A DNA stretch of 64,000 bases from Candidatus Brocadia sp. (GTDB lineage: Bacteria > Planctomycetota > Brocadiia > Brocadiales > Brocadiaceae): positions 28,125-92,124 of the forward strand of contig WYAU01000031.1 of the NCBI GenBank assembly GCA_011525665.1, in the 5' to 3' direction. Positions 36,574 through 44,735 of this stretch are shown here, piece by piece (within the stretch, counting starts at the first letter, position 1; each line of letters opens with the position of its first letter). The translations under genes and the position numbers were made by a program. The notes beneath the pieces were generated by a model. That model searched no databases, was not told the origin of the DNA, and saw only the letters and a program-made list of their open reading frames with translations.

Positions 36574-36617
36574 ATCCCCCCATAGTCCCCTTTGCTAAAG
36601 GCCGATTAGGGGGGGAT
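36574..36617. repeat. C-rich/G-rich dyad between convergent genes
   Basis: ATCCCCCC and GGGGGGAT end arms enclose CCCCTTTGCTAAAGGCC. It lies between the convergent OsmC and CooS ends and could also terminate transcription. Confidence 0.55.
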
Positions 36618-36648
36618 CAATTATTTTAGCCGGAGTTTTTATTTTTTG

Positions 36649-38625
36649 TCAAATTCCCAGTCCCTTCCTCTTTTTCTGGATATGACGAATCATTGCCTTT
36701 GCTGATTCTTCCGGGTCGATCTCCACGATCAACGTGCTGCCGGTAATCTCTTCCATTCCTCTGGTGAGCATATTGACCACATGCGGGGAACCACCAAGCT
36801 TCGGTGTGACGCCGATATGTGTCGTTATACCGAGGGCAATTACTCCCATGTAGATAGCGGTTGCCTTTTCAACTACATGCTCCGCAGCACTTGCTACCAG
36901 GGGCAGTTTATCTATGGAGGTATCCAGATAATCGGCAATTGCGGAGGCCAGCACAGCGCAACGTGAATTATCCACACATGAACCGAAATGCAGAATCGGG
37001 GGCATTTTACCGTTTAATCCGGCAGCCTTCCCAAGGGTATCAAGGACACCCTGCAATGAATCTCCCACAAGGTTTTTTGCCTCGCCGGTCAGCAAACCGT
37101 GTCTTGCGCACGCCGTGGCGGCACATCCGGTGGCAAGAACGAGGACATTATTTTTGAGGAGTTCCTTTGCAATAGTGACAAAGCTCATATCGGTCTGAAT
37201 TTTTGGAGAGAGACAACCCGCAAGCACGGCAACGCCCTGGATTGAACCATTAATGATCAGATCAACAAGCGGTTTTAAAGGCTTTTCGGGATTTAATTTT
37301 TTAAGTACACCCATGAGGGCTTCTGTTGAAAATCCGCCCAACAGGTCATGGCCTCTTGCCTTTGGCAGGAATGCCCGTTCCGATTTGCGTTCTTTATATG
37401 CGGCAATGGCCTCTTCAACGATCTGTGTGGCTGCTTTATCGGCGTTATCGGGTGTGAATTCGATGTAAATATCGTTGTCCATTCTCAATTCCGGCATGGT
37501 CGTGATGAGTCGAGTGTGAAGCCCCTTGGTTATCGTTGAAAGGGACGGATAAACGCACTGAACGTCCACGCACACGGCGTCGACCAATCCGGTCCCTACA
37601 ACAAGTTCCTGCATAATTGTGCTGCCCGCCATCGGAATTCCATGCCGTACCAGTATTTCGTTTCCCGTACAGCAGATGCCCACGACATTAATTCCCCCTG
37701 CACCCGCCTCCCGTGCCTTACCTTCGAGTTTCTGTGCACAGACGACTACCATTTCGGAAAGGACAGGGACATGGCCGTGAACGAGGATATTCACTTTTTC
37801 TCTATCCAGGACGTCCATTCCAATTTTACTTTCCTTCGGTGCGGGAACACCGAATAAAATATCCTGTAACTGGGTAGAAATGTAGAGGGACATCATATCA
37901 ATCACACCAAATTTTAAACAGGACATCAGGAGATGATGGGTACTGCTCATCATACCCTGAACGGTACTGTGGACTCCCTGTACGACGGTCTCAGCGGCGC
38001 CCTTCTGGGGTATGAGTTCTGCCTTTGCAAGTCTGTCGGTCTTCTTAGGCGCAAGGGCAAGTGCAAAATTCATTGGTCCTTCGCCTGGCCCGATGAGGTC
38101 TTCTATGGCCTTTCGCCCAACCTCCTTCGCAATCTCTAGGCTTTGTTTTCCCTGTATATCAATCCCCAGTCCCTTTGCAACTGCACGGAGCTTTTCTTCG
38201 TCTTTTATGGGATAATTTGCGGAACCCTCCGCCGCCTTCACGAAAGTCTTTGCCGTATGTATCGCGTGGCCGAGATGCGCGCTTGTACCACTTACTACGG
38301 TCTGCAGGAGCATCCCTGCGACCATGCTATCGGCCGTTTTGCCGCAGGAGCCTCGCTTTATATCGGGGACGGTAAATTTCATGTGGAGGGGGATCTCTTC
38401 GCCGTCCAACCGGCAGGGTCCCAGATGACAGTTGCGGCAGCAGAGTCCGTGGCTTCCGAAGGAACATCTGTCCTTCAACCCAAAAAGACCCGCATCATAT
38501 GCGGCCTGCACATCCCAGACGGTCTCGATACCCTTTTGGCGCAAGAAGCCAACGGTCTCTTCAATCTGCTTATCTGCAAATCCCTTTTTCCGTAATTCCT
38601 TTTCCTTTTTCAACCACTTTTGCAT
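36649..38625 (-). CDS. cooS: Anaerobic carbon monoxide dehydrogenase catalytic subunit
   Basis: A 658-aa Ni-Fe CODH. Cluster D/B cysteines are in DRCSFGSHGLCCRNCHLGPC (C-x7-C-C-x2-C-x4-C) and GSCGKTADS. Cluster C ligands fit VHGHVPVLSE (His), GICCTGNE, VDVQCVYPS, VLAGCLSPK, TGCAATACARHG and HFGSCVDNSRCA. It oxidises CO or reduces CO2 with ferredoxin. No cooF, cooC or acsB is adjacent, so it is a solitary CODH or distant from its acetyl-CoA synthase partner. Its first 16 nt overlap a broken toxin frame. Confidence 0.96.
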   Translation of the reverse strand: MQKWLKKEKELRKKGFADKQIEETVGFLRQKGIETVWDVQAAYDAGLFGLKDRCSFGSHGLCCRNCHLGPCRLDGEEIPLHMKFTVPDIKRGSCGKTADSMVAGMLLQTVVSGTSAHLGHAIHTAKTFVKAAEGSANYPIKDEEKLRAVAKGLGIDIQGKQSLEIAKEVGRKAIEDLIGPGEGPMNFALALAPKKTDRLAKAELIPQKGAAETVVQGVHSTVQGMMSSTHHLLMSCLKFGVIDMMSLYISTQLQDILFGVPAPKESKIGMDVLDREKVNILVHGHVPVLSEMVVVCAQKLEGKAREAGAGGINVVGICCTGNEILVRHGIPMAGSTIMQELVVGTGLVDAVCVDVQCVYPSLSTITKGLHTRLITTMPELRMDNDIYIEFTPDNADKAATQIVEEAIAAYKERKSERAFLPKARGHDLLGGFSTEALMGVLKKLNPEKPLKPLVDLIINGSIQGVAVLAGCLSPKIQTDMSFVTIAKELLKNNVLVLATGCAATACARHGLLTGEAKNLVGDSLQGVLDTLGKAAGLNGKMPPILHFGSCVDNSRCAVLASAIADYLDTSIDKLPLVASAAEHVVEKATAIYMGVIALGITTHIGVTPKLGGSPHVVNMLTRGMEEITGSTLIVEIDPEESAKAMIRHIQKKRKGLGI

Positions 38626-38972
38626 ATCATTTTACCCTTATCAAATTTGATTAAATTGATTTTTTGTAAATCCTTATTCTCAGAAAGCCATGTTAATTTG
38701 CTGGTAATTCTTTTTGCCATTCTTTTCTCAATTTTTGATAACTCATCAATGGCTTTTGGCTGAATGATTACGCGATACTTATTCGGGTCCCAGTTCCTTT
38801 ACTACTCTTTCAAGCGGAATTCCTTTTCAACCTCCGGTCTCAATTCAAATCCATAATCAGGATCGATAACCTCTAAGACCGTGTCTTTTATCAGTTTCTT
38901 AAGCGCTCTCACAGTCAGTCTTTTTGGATGGATGTTGCCATCCAAGATAGTCCAGGAACGCCCGTAACGCAT
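38610..38972 (-). pseudogene. Decayed RelBE-type toxin-antitoxin module
   Basis: From ATG 38972 an antitoxin-like frame runs RLTVRALKKLIKDTVLEVID, PDYGFELRPEVEK, then stops at 38802 after a frame slip; a shifted frame gives GIPLERVVKELGPE, the usual antitoxin end. A RelE-like N-terminus (KYRVIIQPKAIDELSKIEKR) follows without a start codon and runs to a stop at 38610, inside cooS. The toxin's C-terminal half is missing. Confidence 0.7.
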
Positions 38973-39067
38973 TACCCGGCTATTTTTTCAAAACCAATAC
39001 TATACACCTGTTTTTCATTTGTCAAATCTTGTCCCCTTTTCCCTGTATGCGGCTTTCAAAGACCTCT

Positions 39068-39503
39068 TCAGTCAAGGACGCTATCGCTTCGCATCTCTCC
39101 GGATGTGTTATGATTCCGGTATTTTTCAAAATCGGCAGCAGAAACATCAAGGTCATGATAGATGTTTGCATTGAAATTTAAGTTTTTCTTCGGCTCTATC
39201 CGATCCTGTTGCCCCTCAATTATTCGCATTGCTGCCTTAATGAAATAACGTCTGAATTGCAGGATCACCACTGCGTGTCTTCAAGGCATCTTCTGCAATT
39301 TCAAGGATATGTTTCGCCACTTTCTTTGAAATTTTCAAAAGCTTAGAGTCCGTTAAGGCATACGATTTGATCTTTCCCTCAAGCTTATACGGCGCAGAAA
39401 CCGATTTTCCCTTGAATCCAGCCAGTTTATACGCATCGTGCATAGATTTACCGGCATTGCGAAGTATTTGAAAAGTCTCAGCTTTTGATGTCAATTTTTC
39501 CAT
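39068..39503 (-). pseudogene. Frameshifted terminase-small-subunit-like gene
   Basis: From ATG 39503, with GGGAGG upstream, 88 codons read EKLTSKAETFQILRNAGKSM, HDAYKLAGFKGKSV and stop at 39237. A shifted frame continues seamlessly: IKAAMRIIEGQQDRIEPKKN, LNFNANIYHDLDVS, ending at 39068. One-base slippage at TTTCATTAA joins them. The helix-turn-helix start and ALK.A..II...EPKKN pattern resemble phage terminase small subunits, but this is weak. It could be a pseudogene or a sequencing error. Confidence 0.5.
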
Positions 39504-39919
39504 ATTTTATACCTCCCTTATACCTTCTTTTATATACTTCTTTCCGATGTTTTTATCAAGCTACTTCCAGGAAAAAATTATCCGCACCCAGAAAGCTATT
39601 TGATTAATATTTTTGTAGGTGGGGTGGCCTCCAAAGGGGGTGGGGGTATCTGTCCAGTGAATCCCCCACCAAGTTTCATGTCGTACTTATGTCGTACCTG
39701 GTGGTAAAAACATATCAAAAATGGTAAAAAGAGACAAGAATTAAAATCAACTTGAAAGCCTTGCGAATACTGGTAAAATCAAACAATATCAAAAGACATA
39801 AGAACACATGAAAAAGCTTGCAAAATCCTAAATAAATAATTGACTCATACTTACAGGTATGATATAGTTTCAGCCTGCAATTAAGGCAGTTGTTCACTGT
39901 AATCGTGATTTTTCTGGTA
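39504..39919. other. Gene-free stretch with a dyad and repeated ATGTCGTAC
   Basis: GGTGGGGG at about 39639 pairs with CCCCCACC at about 39664. ATGTCGTAC occurs twice near 39677-39697. The promoter of the next gene lies at 39840-39868. Confidence 0.45.
39840..39868 (+). promoter_or_regulatory. Predicted promoter of lolD with an internal palindrome
   Basis: TTGACT at 39840-39845 and TATAGT at 39863-39868 are 17 nt apart. The spacer contains CATAC-TTACAG-GTATG (39846-39861), a dyad placed where a repressor would block RNA polymerase. Confidence 0.5.
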
Positions 39920-40618
39920 ATGACAAACATCCATAGACTGTTGCAGGCTATAAATCTAGTTAAAGAATACACGGATGGAGACCGCACTGTTCCGGTTTTG
40001 CAGGGGATAAACGTATCCATTGAAAAAGGTGAAATTGTTGCCATTGTGGGCGCCTCCGGTGCGGGAAAAAGTACTTTGTTGCATATCCTGGGGATTTTGG
40101 ATACACCAACCTCGGGTTCTGTGGTATATAAAGGAATAAATCTGACTCAATTAAGTGCAAAGAAACAGGCGGACATGCGTAACCGTATTTTTGGTTTTGT
40201 TTTTCAGTTTTACCATCTCCTGCCTGATTTTACTGCATTAGAAAATGTTTTGCTGCCCGGTTTGATTGGAAGTGGATTCTCAAAGTGGGGGGCGGTAAGT
40301 AAAAACTATAAAAATCGGGCAACTTCGTTGTTAGAGAGAGTTGGCCTGGGAGACCGCCTGACACACAAACCCTCCCAACTCTCTGGCGGTGAAAGACAGC
40401 GTGTTGCCATTATACGGGCGCTGATTAATAACCCCGAAGTGTTGTTGTGTGATGAGCCTACAGGCAACCTGGACACAAAGACGGGTTGTGAAATCCGGGA
40501 ATTAATCTGGGATCTGAACAAGACACAGGATCAAACGGTTGTGATCGTTACGCATGACGAAGAAATAGCTAGATATGCCGGGCGGGTGGTAAGGATTGTT
40601 GATGGGTGCATTCTCTAG
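39920..40618 (+). CDS. lolD: LolD-type lipoprotein-releasing ATPase
   Basis: About 232 aa from ATG 39920. [20 protein letters not shown], Walker [33 protein letters not shown] (LolD-typical), signature [14 protein letters not shown], Walker [12 protein letters not shown] and VTHDEEIA. It drives release of outer-membrane lipoproteins from the inner membrane with LolC/E, which are not adjacent. The [10 protein letters not shown] motif favours LolD over MacB. Confidence 0.87.
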   Translation: MTNIHRLLQAINLVKEYTDGDRTVPVLQGINVSIEKGEIVAIVGASGAGKSTLLHILGILDTPTSGSVVYKGINLTQLSAKKQADMRNRIFGFVFQFYHLLPDFTALENVLLPGLIGSGFSKWGAVSKNYKNRATSLLERVGLGDRLTHKPSQLSGGERQRVAIIRALINNPEVLLCDEPTGNLDTKTGCEIRELIWDLNKTQDQTVVIVTHDEEIARYAGRVVRIVDGCIL

Positions 40619-40656
40619 AATAATCGAGGGAAGAGAAAGGAGTAAAAATTACAGCA

Positions 40657-41520
40657 ATGGGATTGAAGATTTGTATAAATGGTCGGATACTTCCTCAGGA
40701 AGAAGCTACAATATCGGTTTTTGACCATGGGTTGCTTTACGGAGATGGTGTGTTTGAAGGAATACGTGCCTATAATGGAAAGATATTCATGCTGGCTCAA
40801 CACCTGGACAGGCTTTATAACTCCGCGACGGCAATCGCTCTCAGGATACCCGTTACGAAGACTGAACTGGCGGATACGATAAAAAAAACAATGGAGGCCA
40901 ATAACCAGAGAGACGCATATATCAGGCTTGTTGTCACCCGGGGAGTGGGAAAACTCGGATTAGATCCCAATAAATGCTCAACGCCTCAGGTGATCATCAT
41001 CACGGATACGATCGAGCTTTACCCGAAAGCGCTGTATGAAAAAGGGCTCGATATCGTAACCGTTGCTACGATTCGGAACCATTTTTCTGCCTTGGATCCC
41101 AAGATCAAATCCCTCAATTACCTGAATAATATTCTGGCAAAAATTGAATCAATACAAGCTGGCGCAGGGGAGGCATTGATGCTCAATAAAGACGGTTATG
41201 TGGCGGAATGCGCCGGCGATAATATTTTTATTTTTAAAGACAATGCCCTTTTAACTCCCCCTGCGAATGCTGGAATATTAATTGGCATTACCAGAAATGT
41301 TGTAATGGAATTGGCTGCCAAGATGGGAATTCAAGTCAGGGAAGAACTGATGACCCGATATGATGTATATATTGCGGATGAATGTTTTCTGACCGGGACG
41401 GCTGCTGAAATTATTCCCGTCGTGAAAATTGATGGACGAATTATCGGCGCGGGCAAGCCTGGAAGAATTACTCTTGATTTGTTAAAAAGGTATCGGGACC
41501 TTACGACAAACGGTTCTTAG
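40657..41520 (+). CDS. ilvE: Branched-chain amino acid aminotransferase
   Basis: A 287-aa class IV PLP aminotransferase. Motifs: ISVFDHGLLYGDGVFEGIRA, LRLVVTRGVGKLGLDP-like, IKSLNYLNNILAKIE (Lys-bearing), YVAECAGDNIFI, TPPANAGILIGITRNVV and DECFLTGTAAEIIPV. It makes Leu, Ile and Val from their keto acids. Its stop overlaps the stop of lspA on the other strand by 4 nt. Confidence 0.94.
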   Translation: MGLKICINGRILPQEEATISVFDHGLLYGDGVFEGIRAYNGKIFMLAQHLDRLYNSATAIALRIPVTKTELADTIKKTMEANNQRDAYIRLVVTRGVGKLGLDPNKCSTPQVIIITDTIELYPKALYEKGLDIVTVATIRNHFSALDPKIKSLNYLNNILAKIESIQAGAGEALMLNKDGYVAECAGDNIFIFKDNALLTPPANAGILIGITRNVVMELAAKMGIQVREELMTRYDVYIADECFLTGTAAEIIPVVKIDGRIIGAGKPGRITLDLLKRYRDLTTNGS

Positions 41521-41993
41521 ACGGATTCTTTTGTTTGGGGGTGAGAGAATGAGGCGAAAACCATAACAGATATGCCAATGCAGATTAGACTGTCGGCGAC
41601 ATTAAAAGTAGGCCAATGATATTTATTTCCAATATGCAAATCTATAAAGTCCCTTACGTATCCATACCATATTCTGTCCCACAGATTTCCCGCTGCACCT
41701 GCCAGAATAAGCCCCAAAGCAACGTTTGACACAAAGAGCGACTTATCAGACTTTATATAAATATAGAGAATAATTGCAATTGCTATAGCCGAAAAAATAA
41801 TAAAGGCGTTGGTTTTGCCGGGAAACAACCCGAAAACAACGCCTTCATTCTTGCTTTGCAATATATTGATGAATCCGGGGACTACATTAATCCTTTTGAA
41901 TTCATCTAATTTTGAGAATACAATCCATTTTGATACGATGTCAGCGATAACACCACCTACAACAGTAATAACAAATGTAGCAGTGTTTTTCAT
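41517..41993 (-). CDS. lspA: Lipoprotein signal peptidase
   Basis: A 158-aa inner-membrane aspartyl protease that cleaves prolipoprotein signal peptides. Four hydrophobic helices are visible; catalytic aspartates are in GAAGNLWDRIWYGYVRDFIDL and FNVADSLICIGI. KNEGVVFGLFPG corresponds to the usual N-x-G-x-x-F/A-G segment. It follows the DksA-like gene by 9 nt, a common gene order. The number of lipoproteins in this window makes its role plain. Confidence 0.95.
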   Translation of the reverse strand: MKNTATFVITVVGGVIADIVSKWIVFSKLDEFKRINVVPGFINILQSKNEGVVFGLFPGKTNAFIIFSAIAIAIILYIYIKSDKSLFVSNVALGLILAGAAGNLWDRIWYGYVRDFIDLHIGNKYHWPTFNVADSLICIGISVMVFASFSHPQTKESV

Positions 41994-42002
41994 AAAGTCA
42001 TT

Positions 42003-42377
42003 TTAAAATGCCGAGGTCTCCTCTTCCCGCTGGCAATCTATGCAGAGTTTAGCATACGGTACTGCCTTCAGTCTCTCCTTGTTTATCTTTTTTCCGCATA
42101 ATTCACAGATACCGAAAGTGCCTTCTTCGATCTTTTCCAACGCAGTATCGATATTCCGCAAGCTTTCTTCTCCGGTCTGAATGAGTTCAATCATAAGATC
42201 TCTTTCATAATTGTCGGTACCTACATCTGCCATATGTATTGGAACGTTTGACAAATCGCCGGAAGCATCCTGCCTGGATCTTTTTAGTGCCTCGCCTTGC
42301 ATAGAATCCACTTTCCCGACAAGTCTTTCCCTTAAAGAAAGGAGGAGCTTTTTAAATTGAGCAAATTCTTCTTTCAT
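42003..42377 (-). CDS. DksA/TraR-family C4 zinc-finger protein
   Basis: About 124 aa from ATG 42377, chosen for GGAGAAGAATA upstream. A coiled-coil N-terminus is followed by ERDLMIELIQTGEESLRNID, ALEKIEEGTFGICELCGKKI, NKERLKAVPYAKLCIDCQRE. The C4 finger is CxxC...CxxC. DksA-type proteins act at the RNA polymerase secondary channel with ppGpp; the short form here is the generic TraR/DksA type that often precedes lspA. Confidence 0.92.
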   Translation of the reverse strand: MKEEFAQFKKLLLSLRERLVGKVDSMQGEALKRSRQDASGDLSNVPIHMADVGTDNYERDLMIELIQTGEESLRNIDTALEKIEEGTFGICELCGKKINKERLKAVPYAKLCIDCQREEETSAF

Positions 42378-42539
42378 TATTCTTCTCCATGAATTAAATT
42401 GCAAAATAACCCATCTAAAGATACTCTACATCCGTTCAGGCATCAGACGTGTTTTGAAGGATACAACCGGAAGACTTGATTTAATATATTTAAAGACCAT
42501 GGCATTTACTGTTGTCCATCAGTGATGCAAGAGAACAAC

Positions 42540-42567
42540 ATTATAGCATACAATGAAAATTAGTCAA
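42540..42567 (-). promoter_or_regulatory. Predicted promoter of the dksA-like/lspA operon
   Basis: On the minus strand TTGACT (42567-42562) and a perfect TATAAT (42545-42540) are 16 nt apart. The resulting leader would be about 155 nt. Confidence 0.6.
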
Positions 42568-42681
42568 TAGAATTTGAGACCGCTCTGGGTTTTGTGCAGG
42601 GATTACGGAAGGCGTGGGGTTTTAATCAAAATACCACGAGTAAGGCATTGAGGAGTGTTTCGGAAAATGTCCAATAAAACA

Positions 42682-42715
42682 AAAACGGGATAATACGATC
42701 GTATTATCCCGTTTT
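42682..42715. terminator. Perfect 34-nt palindrome, probable terminator
   Basis: AAAACGGGATAATACGA is followed directly by its exact complement, centred between 42698 and 42699. On the minus strand a T-rich run (GTTTTTGTTTTATTGG) follows, fitting an intrinsic terminator for the Cys-rich gene. Perfect symmetry also allows bidirectional use or protein binding. Confidence 0.6.
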
Positions 42716-42750
42716 ATAATTTGAATGTAGCGCAAAAAATTATAATATTA

Positions 42751-42942
42751 TTAATGCCCTTTTTTCCGTTCTTTTGTCTTTTCAGGAACTATGTCATCTA
42801 TCTGCCAATTTCTCTCGAAGGCCGTGCAAGACATGTAAGCCACATCACGCATGAGGATGTTACAAAACACCTCTTTGCCATCCAAAACAATTGCATAATT
42901 ACATCCAAAACAAATGCTCTTCTTCATTTTTTTGTTTTTCAT
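42751..42942 (-). CDS. Small four-cysteine protein
   Basis: A 63-aa protein with CFGC at residues about 11-14, then FCNIL and MSCTAF: four Cys that could bind zinc or an Fe-S cluster. Ends are Lys-rich (MKNKKMKK and EKTKERKKGH). AAGGAG nine nt before the ATG is a strong Shine-Dalgarno, and a palindromic terminator follows the stop, so the gene is probably real and monocistronic. No family recognised. Confidence 0.65.
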   Translation of the reverse strand: MKNKKMKKSICFGCNYAIVLDGKEVFCNILMRDVAYMSCTAFERNWQIDDIVPEKTKERKKGH

Positions 42943-43295
42943 CTACTGATACTCCTTAAGTGGTAGTAGAAATAAGTACACCACAATTTTACATAATAAG
43001 CATAAAACAAGTCAATGTAAAAAATATTATGATTTATCTTGTGCATCCGGCAGATTTTGTAAAGGGTGCGCGTGATAAAAATTTTTGTAAAAATGGCCGA
43101 AATTGCTTGCAAAATCTCTTTATGGATGTAATATTATCATCAAATTGACAAAATTGAACATCGGTTATCATCCTGTTGCAGACGAGAGAAATATTTCAGC
43201 ATATTGCGGCCAAGCCTATATCTTGTTATTTTCAAAACAGGCTCGATAGCCATAATACTTTTCGTCTTCCGTCTTACTCAAGGGAGGAAGAAATA
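42943..43295. promoter_or_regulatory. Gene-free leader region of the coiled-coil/TPR gene
   Basis: AT-rich, no gene seen. TTGACA at 43145-43150 with TATCAT at 43166-43171 (15-nt spacing) or TTGCAA near 43105 with TAATAT are candidate promoters. GGGAGGAAG precedes the ATG at 43296. Confidence 0.35.
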
Positions 43296-44150
43296 ATGGC
43301 AATGCGAACATTACTTAAATTTATGCCGGGCAGACTATTCATTTTTTCTGTGTTGTTACTCCTTGCTGCAGACAGCAGAATGGTTTTTGGGGTGGAAAAT
43401 TCATATAAATATATGAAACATGAAGAGAGATTTCGAAAGAGTTCAGTGAGTAAATTCCAGAATGGACTCAATCGCTCTATCAGCGGTTTGGAAGAAAAGT
43501 CAGACAATCTTGAGGCCATGAATCAAAATCTTGAAGGGCGGGTCAATATGCTTGCTTTGGAGAAAGATAAATTGAACAAGGCATATGCCCAGATGAAGGC
43601 AAAACAATCGATTCTGGAAAAAGAACACACCAAACTGAAGAAGAAGGCCGCATCTTTGGAAGTTGCTTATAAGAAGTTATCCGGCAAGGTCACTGTGGCA
43701 AAAACTTCTAAAAAATCAAAGCCAATAGCCCAGAAAAAACCGGTACCAAAGAAGACGACGCAAAAGAAGGCCGGTACCCAACACAGGAGTACGGCCAAAC
43801 TATCATCCGGAAAAAAGGCTTCCAATACAGGGGAGCAGGATGCCAAAGCCGGCAAAGCCATTGTACAATCCTACCCTCCGATAGCGCCTGAGACAACGGT
43901 GTCCGGAGGCAAAAGGGAAGAAGCGGGCGGCGGCGTGGATATAAAAAAGATTAACGAAAAGGGGATTGAATACGGCAGGAAAGGTATGTATGACCAGGCA
44001 ATAAAGGAATTTCAGAAGGTTGCAGCCATTGAACCAAATCTAGCCAATGTACATTACAACCTTGGTCTTGCTTATAAAAAGAAAGGCATGATATCAGATG
44101 CCAATAGGGAATTTGCAGAATACGAACGATTGAAGGGGCAAAACAATTAA
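43296..44150 (+). CDS. Exported coiled-coil protein with C-terminal TPR
   Basis: About 284 aa from ATG 43296 (GGGAGGAAG upstream). A signal peptide (LFIFSVLLLLAADSRMVFG) is followed by a coiled coil (about 40-140, e.g. SDNLEAMNQNLEGRVNMLAL), a Lys/Pro/Thr-rich basic linker (about 145-200) and one or two TPRs (INEKGIEYGRKGMYDQAIKEF, ANVHYNLGLAYKKKGM). It is likely periplasmic and may scaffold protein complexes. No specific family. Confidence 0.75.
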   Translation: MAMRTLLKFMPGRLFIFSVLLLLAADSRMVFGVENSYKYMKHEERFRKSSVSKFQNGLNRSISGLEEKSDNLEAMNQNLEGRVNMLALEKDKLNKAYAQMKAKQSILEKEHTKLKKKAASLEVAYKKLSGKVTVAKTSKKSKPIAQKKPVPKKTTQKKAGTQHRSTAKLSSGKKASNTGEQDAKAGKAIVQSYPPIAPETTVSGGKREEAGGGVDIKKINEKGIEYGRKGMYDQAIKEFQKVAAIEPNLANVHYNLGLAYKKKGMISDANREFAEYERLKGQNN

Positions 44151-44228
44151 GAATCCCCTTTCCTGCCTGATTCAAAATATCTATCTCGTCGGGCTGATAA
44201 GCGGGAAAATAGACAATCTACAAAATAT

Positions 44229-44672
44229 CTAACGTTGTAAAAGTACTTCTATCTCCCTTACATTATCGTCGATATTTGTTTCGTCGGGCACCTTCTCTAA
44301 TTCTGCACGTATGACATAAGTCCCTTCTTTTAATCCGTCGGTGTTCCAGGTATAGACGATTTTCTGAGAAGCCAAACTTTCCAGTGTTTCAGCCTCCCTG
44401 CCAATTTGTTGCTTTGTTGTAGGACATGTTACCGTCAGTATCGTTGTTGCCTTCGATGCCCTTTCATTCCCAATAACGATTTCAATATGAACTTTTCTTC
44501 CGATAGTCGCCCGTAAGGGTGCATCAAGGGATACGATTATTACACCAGGGACTACCTGCGCCGTTTTTTTCTTTTCGTCGGCAAGGCCATTGGATGTTCC
44601 AAATGATAAAAAAGTCCCTATGAAAAGAACCAAAAGCATCCCCCACCCCGTCATATCACATTTCATTCTCAT
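44229..44672 (-). CDS. Exported CARDB-like protein
   Basis: A 147-aa protein with a signal peptide (WGMLLVLFIGTFLSFGTSNG) and one beta-sandwich domain: VIIVSLDAPLRATIGRKVHI, EIVIGNERASKATTIL, YTWNTDGLKEGTYVIRAELE, ETNIDDNVREIEVLL. The last part is typical of CARDB/Ig-like adhesion domains (N-T-D-G-x-x-x-G-x-Y; D-x-N-x-x-N). The role is unknown; it lies 63 nt after hutI's start on the same strand as a separate unit. Confidence 0.7.
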   Translation of the reverse strand: MRMKCDMTGWGMLLVLFIGTFLSFGTSNGLADEKKKTAQVVPGVIIVSLDAPLRATIGRKVHIEIVIGNERASKATTILTVTCPTTKQQIGREAETLESLASQKIVYTWNTDGLKEGTYVIRAELEKVPDETNIDDNVREIEVLLQR

Positions 44673-44735
44673 AAACGAACTCCCTCTTGGTGAAAAATAT
44701 GCTCAATGAATTCATCGAAAATATTTACAAAATAA

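Noticed and set aside
39715..40044. Minus-strand frame over the lolD leader
   Set aside because: Overlaps a good promoter and the LolD N-terminus; composition is not protein-like.
43640..43800. Lys/Pro/Thr-rich codon repeats as tandem DNA repeat
   Set aside because: The codons vary and no fixed-period DNA repeat is present; it is a low-complexity protein linker.
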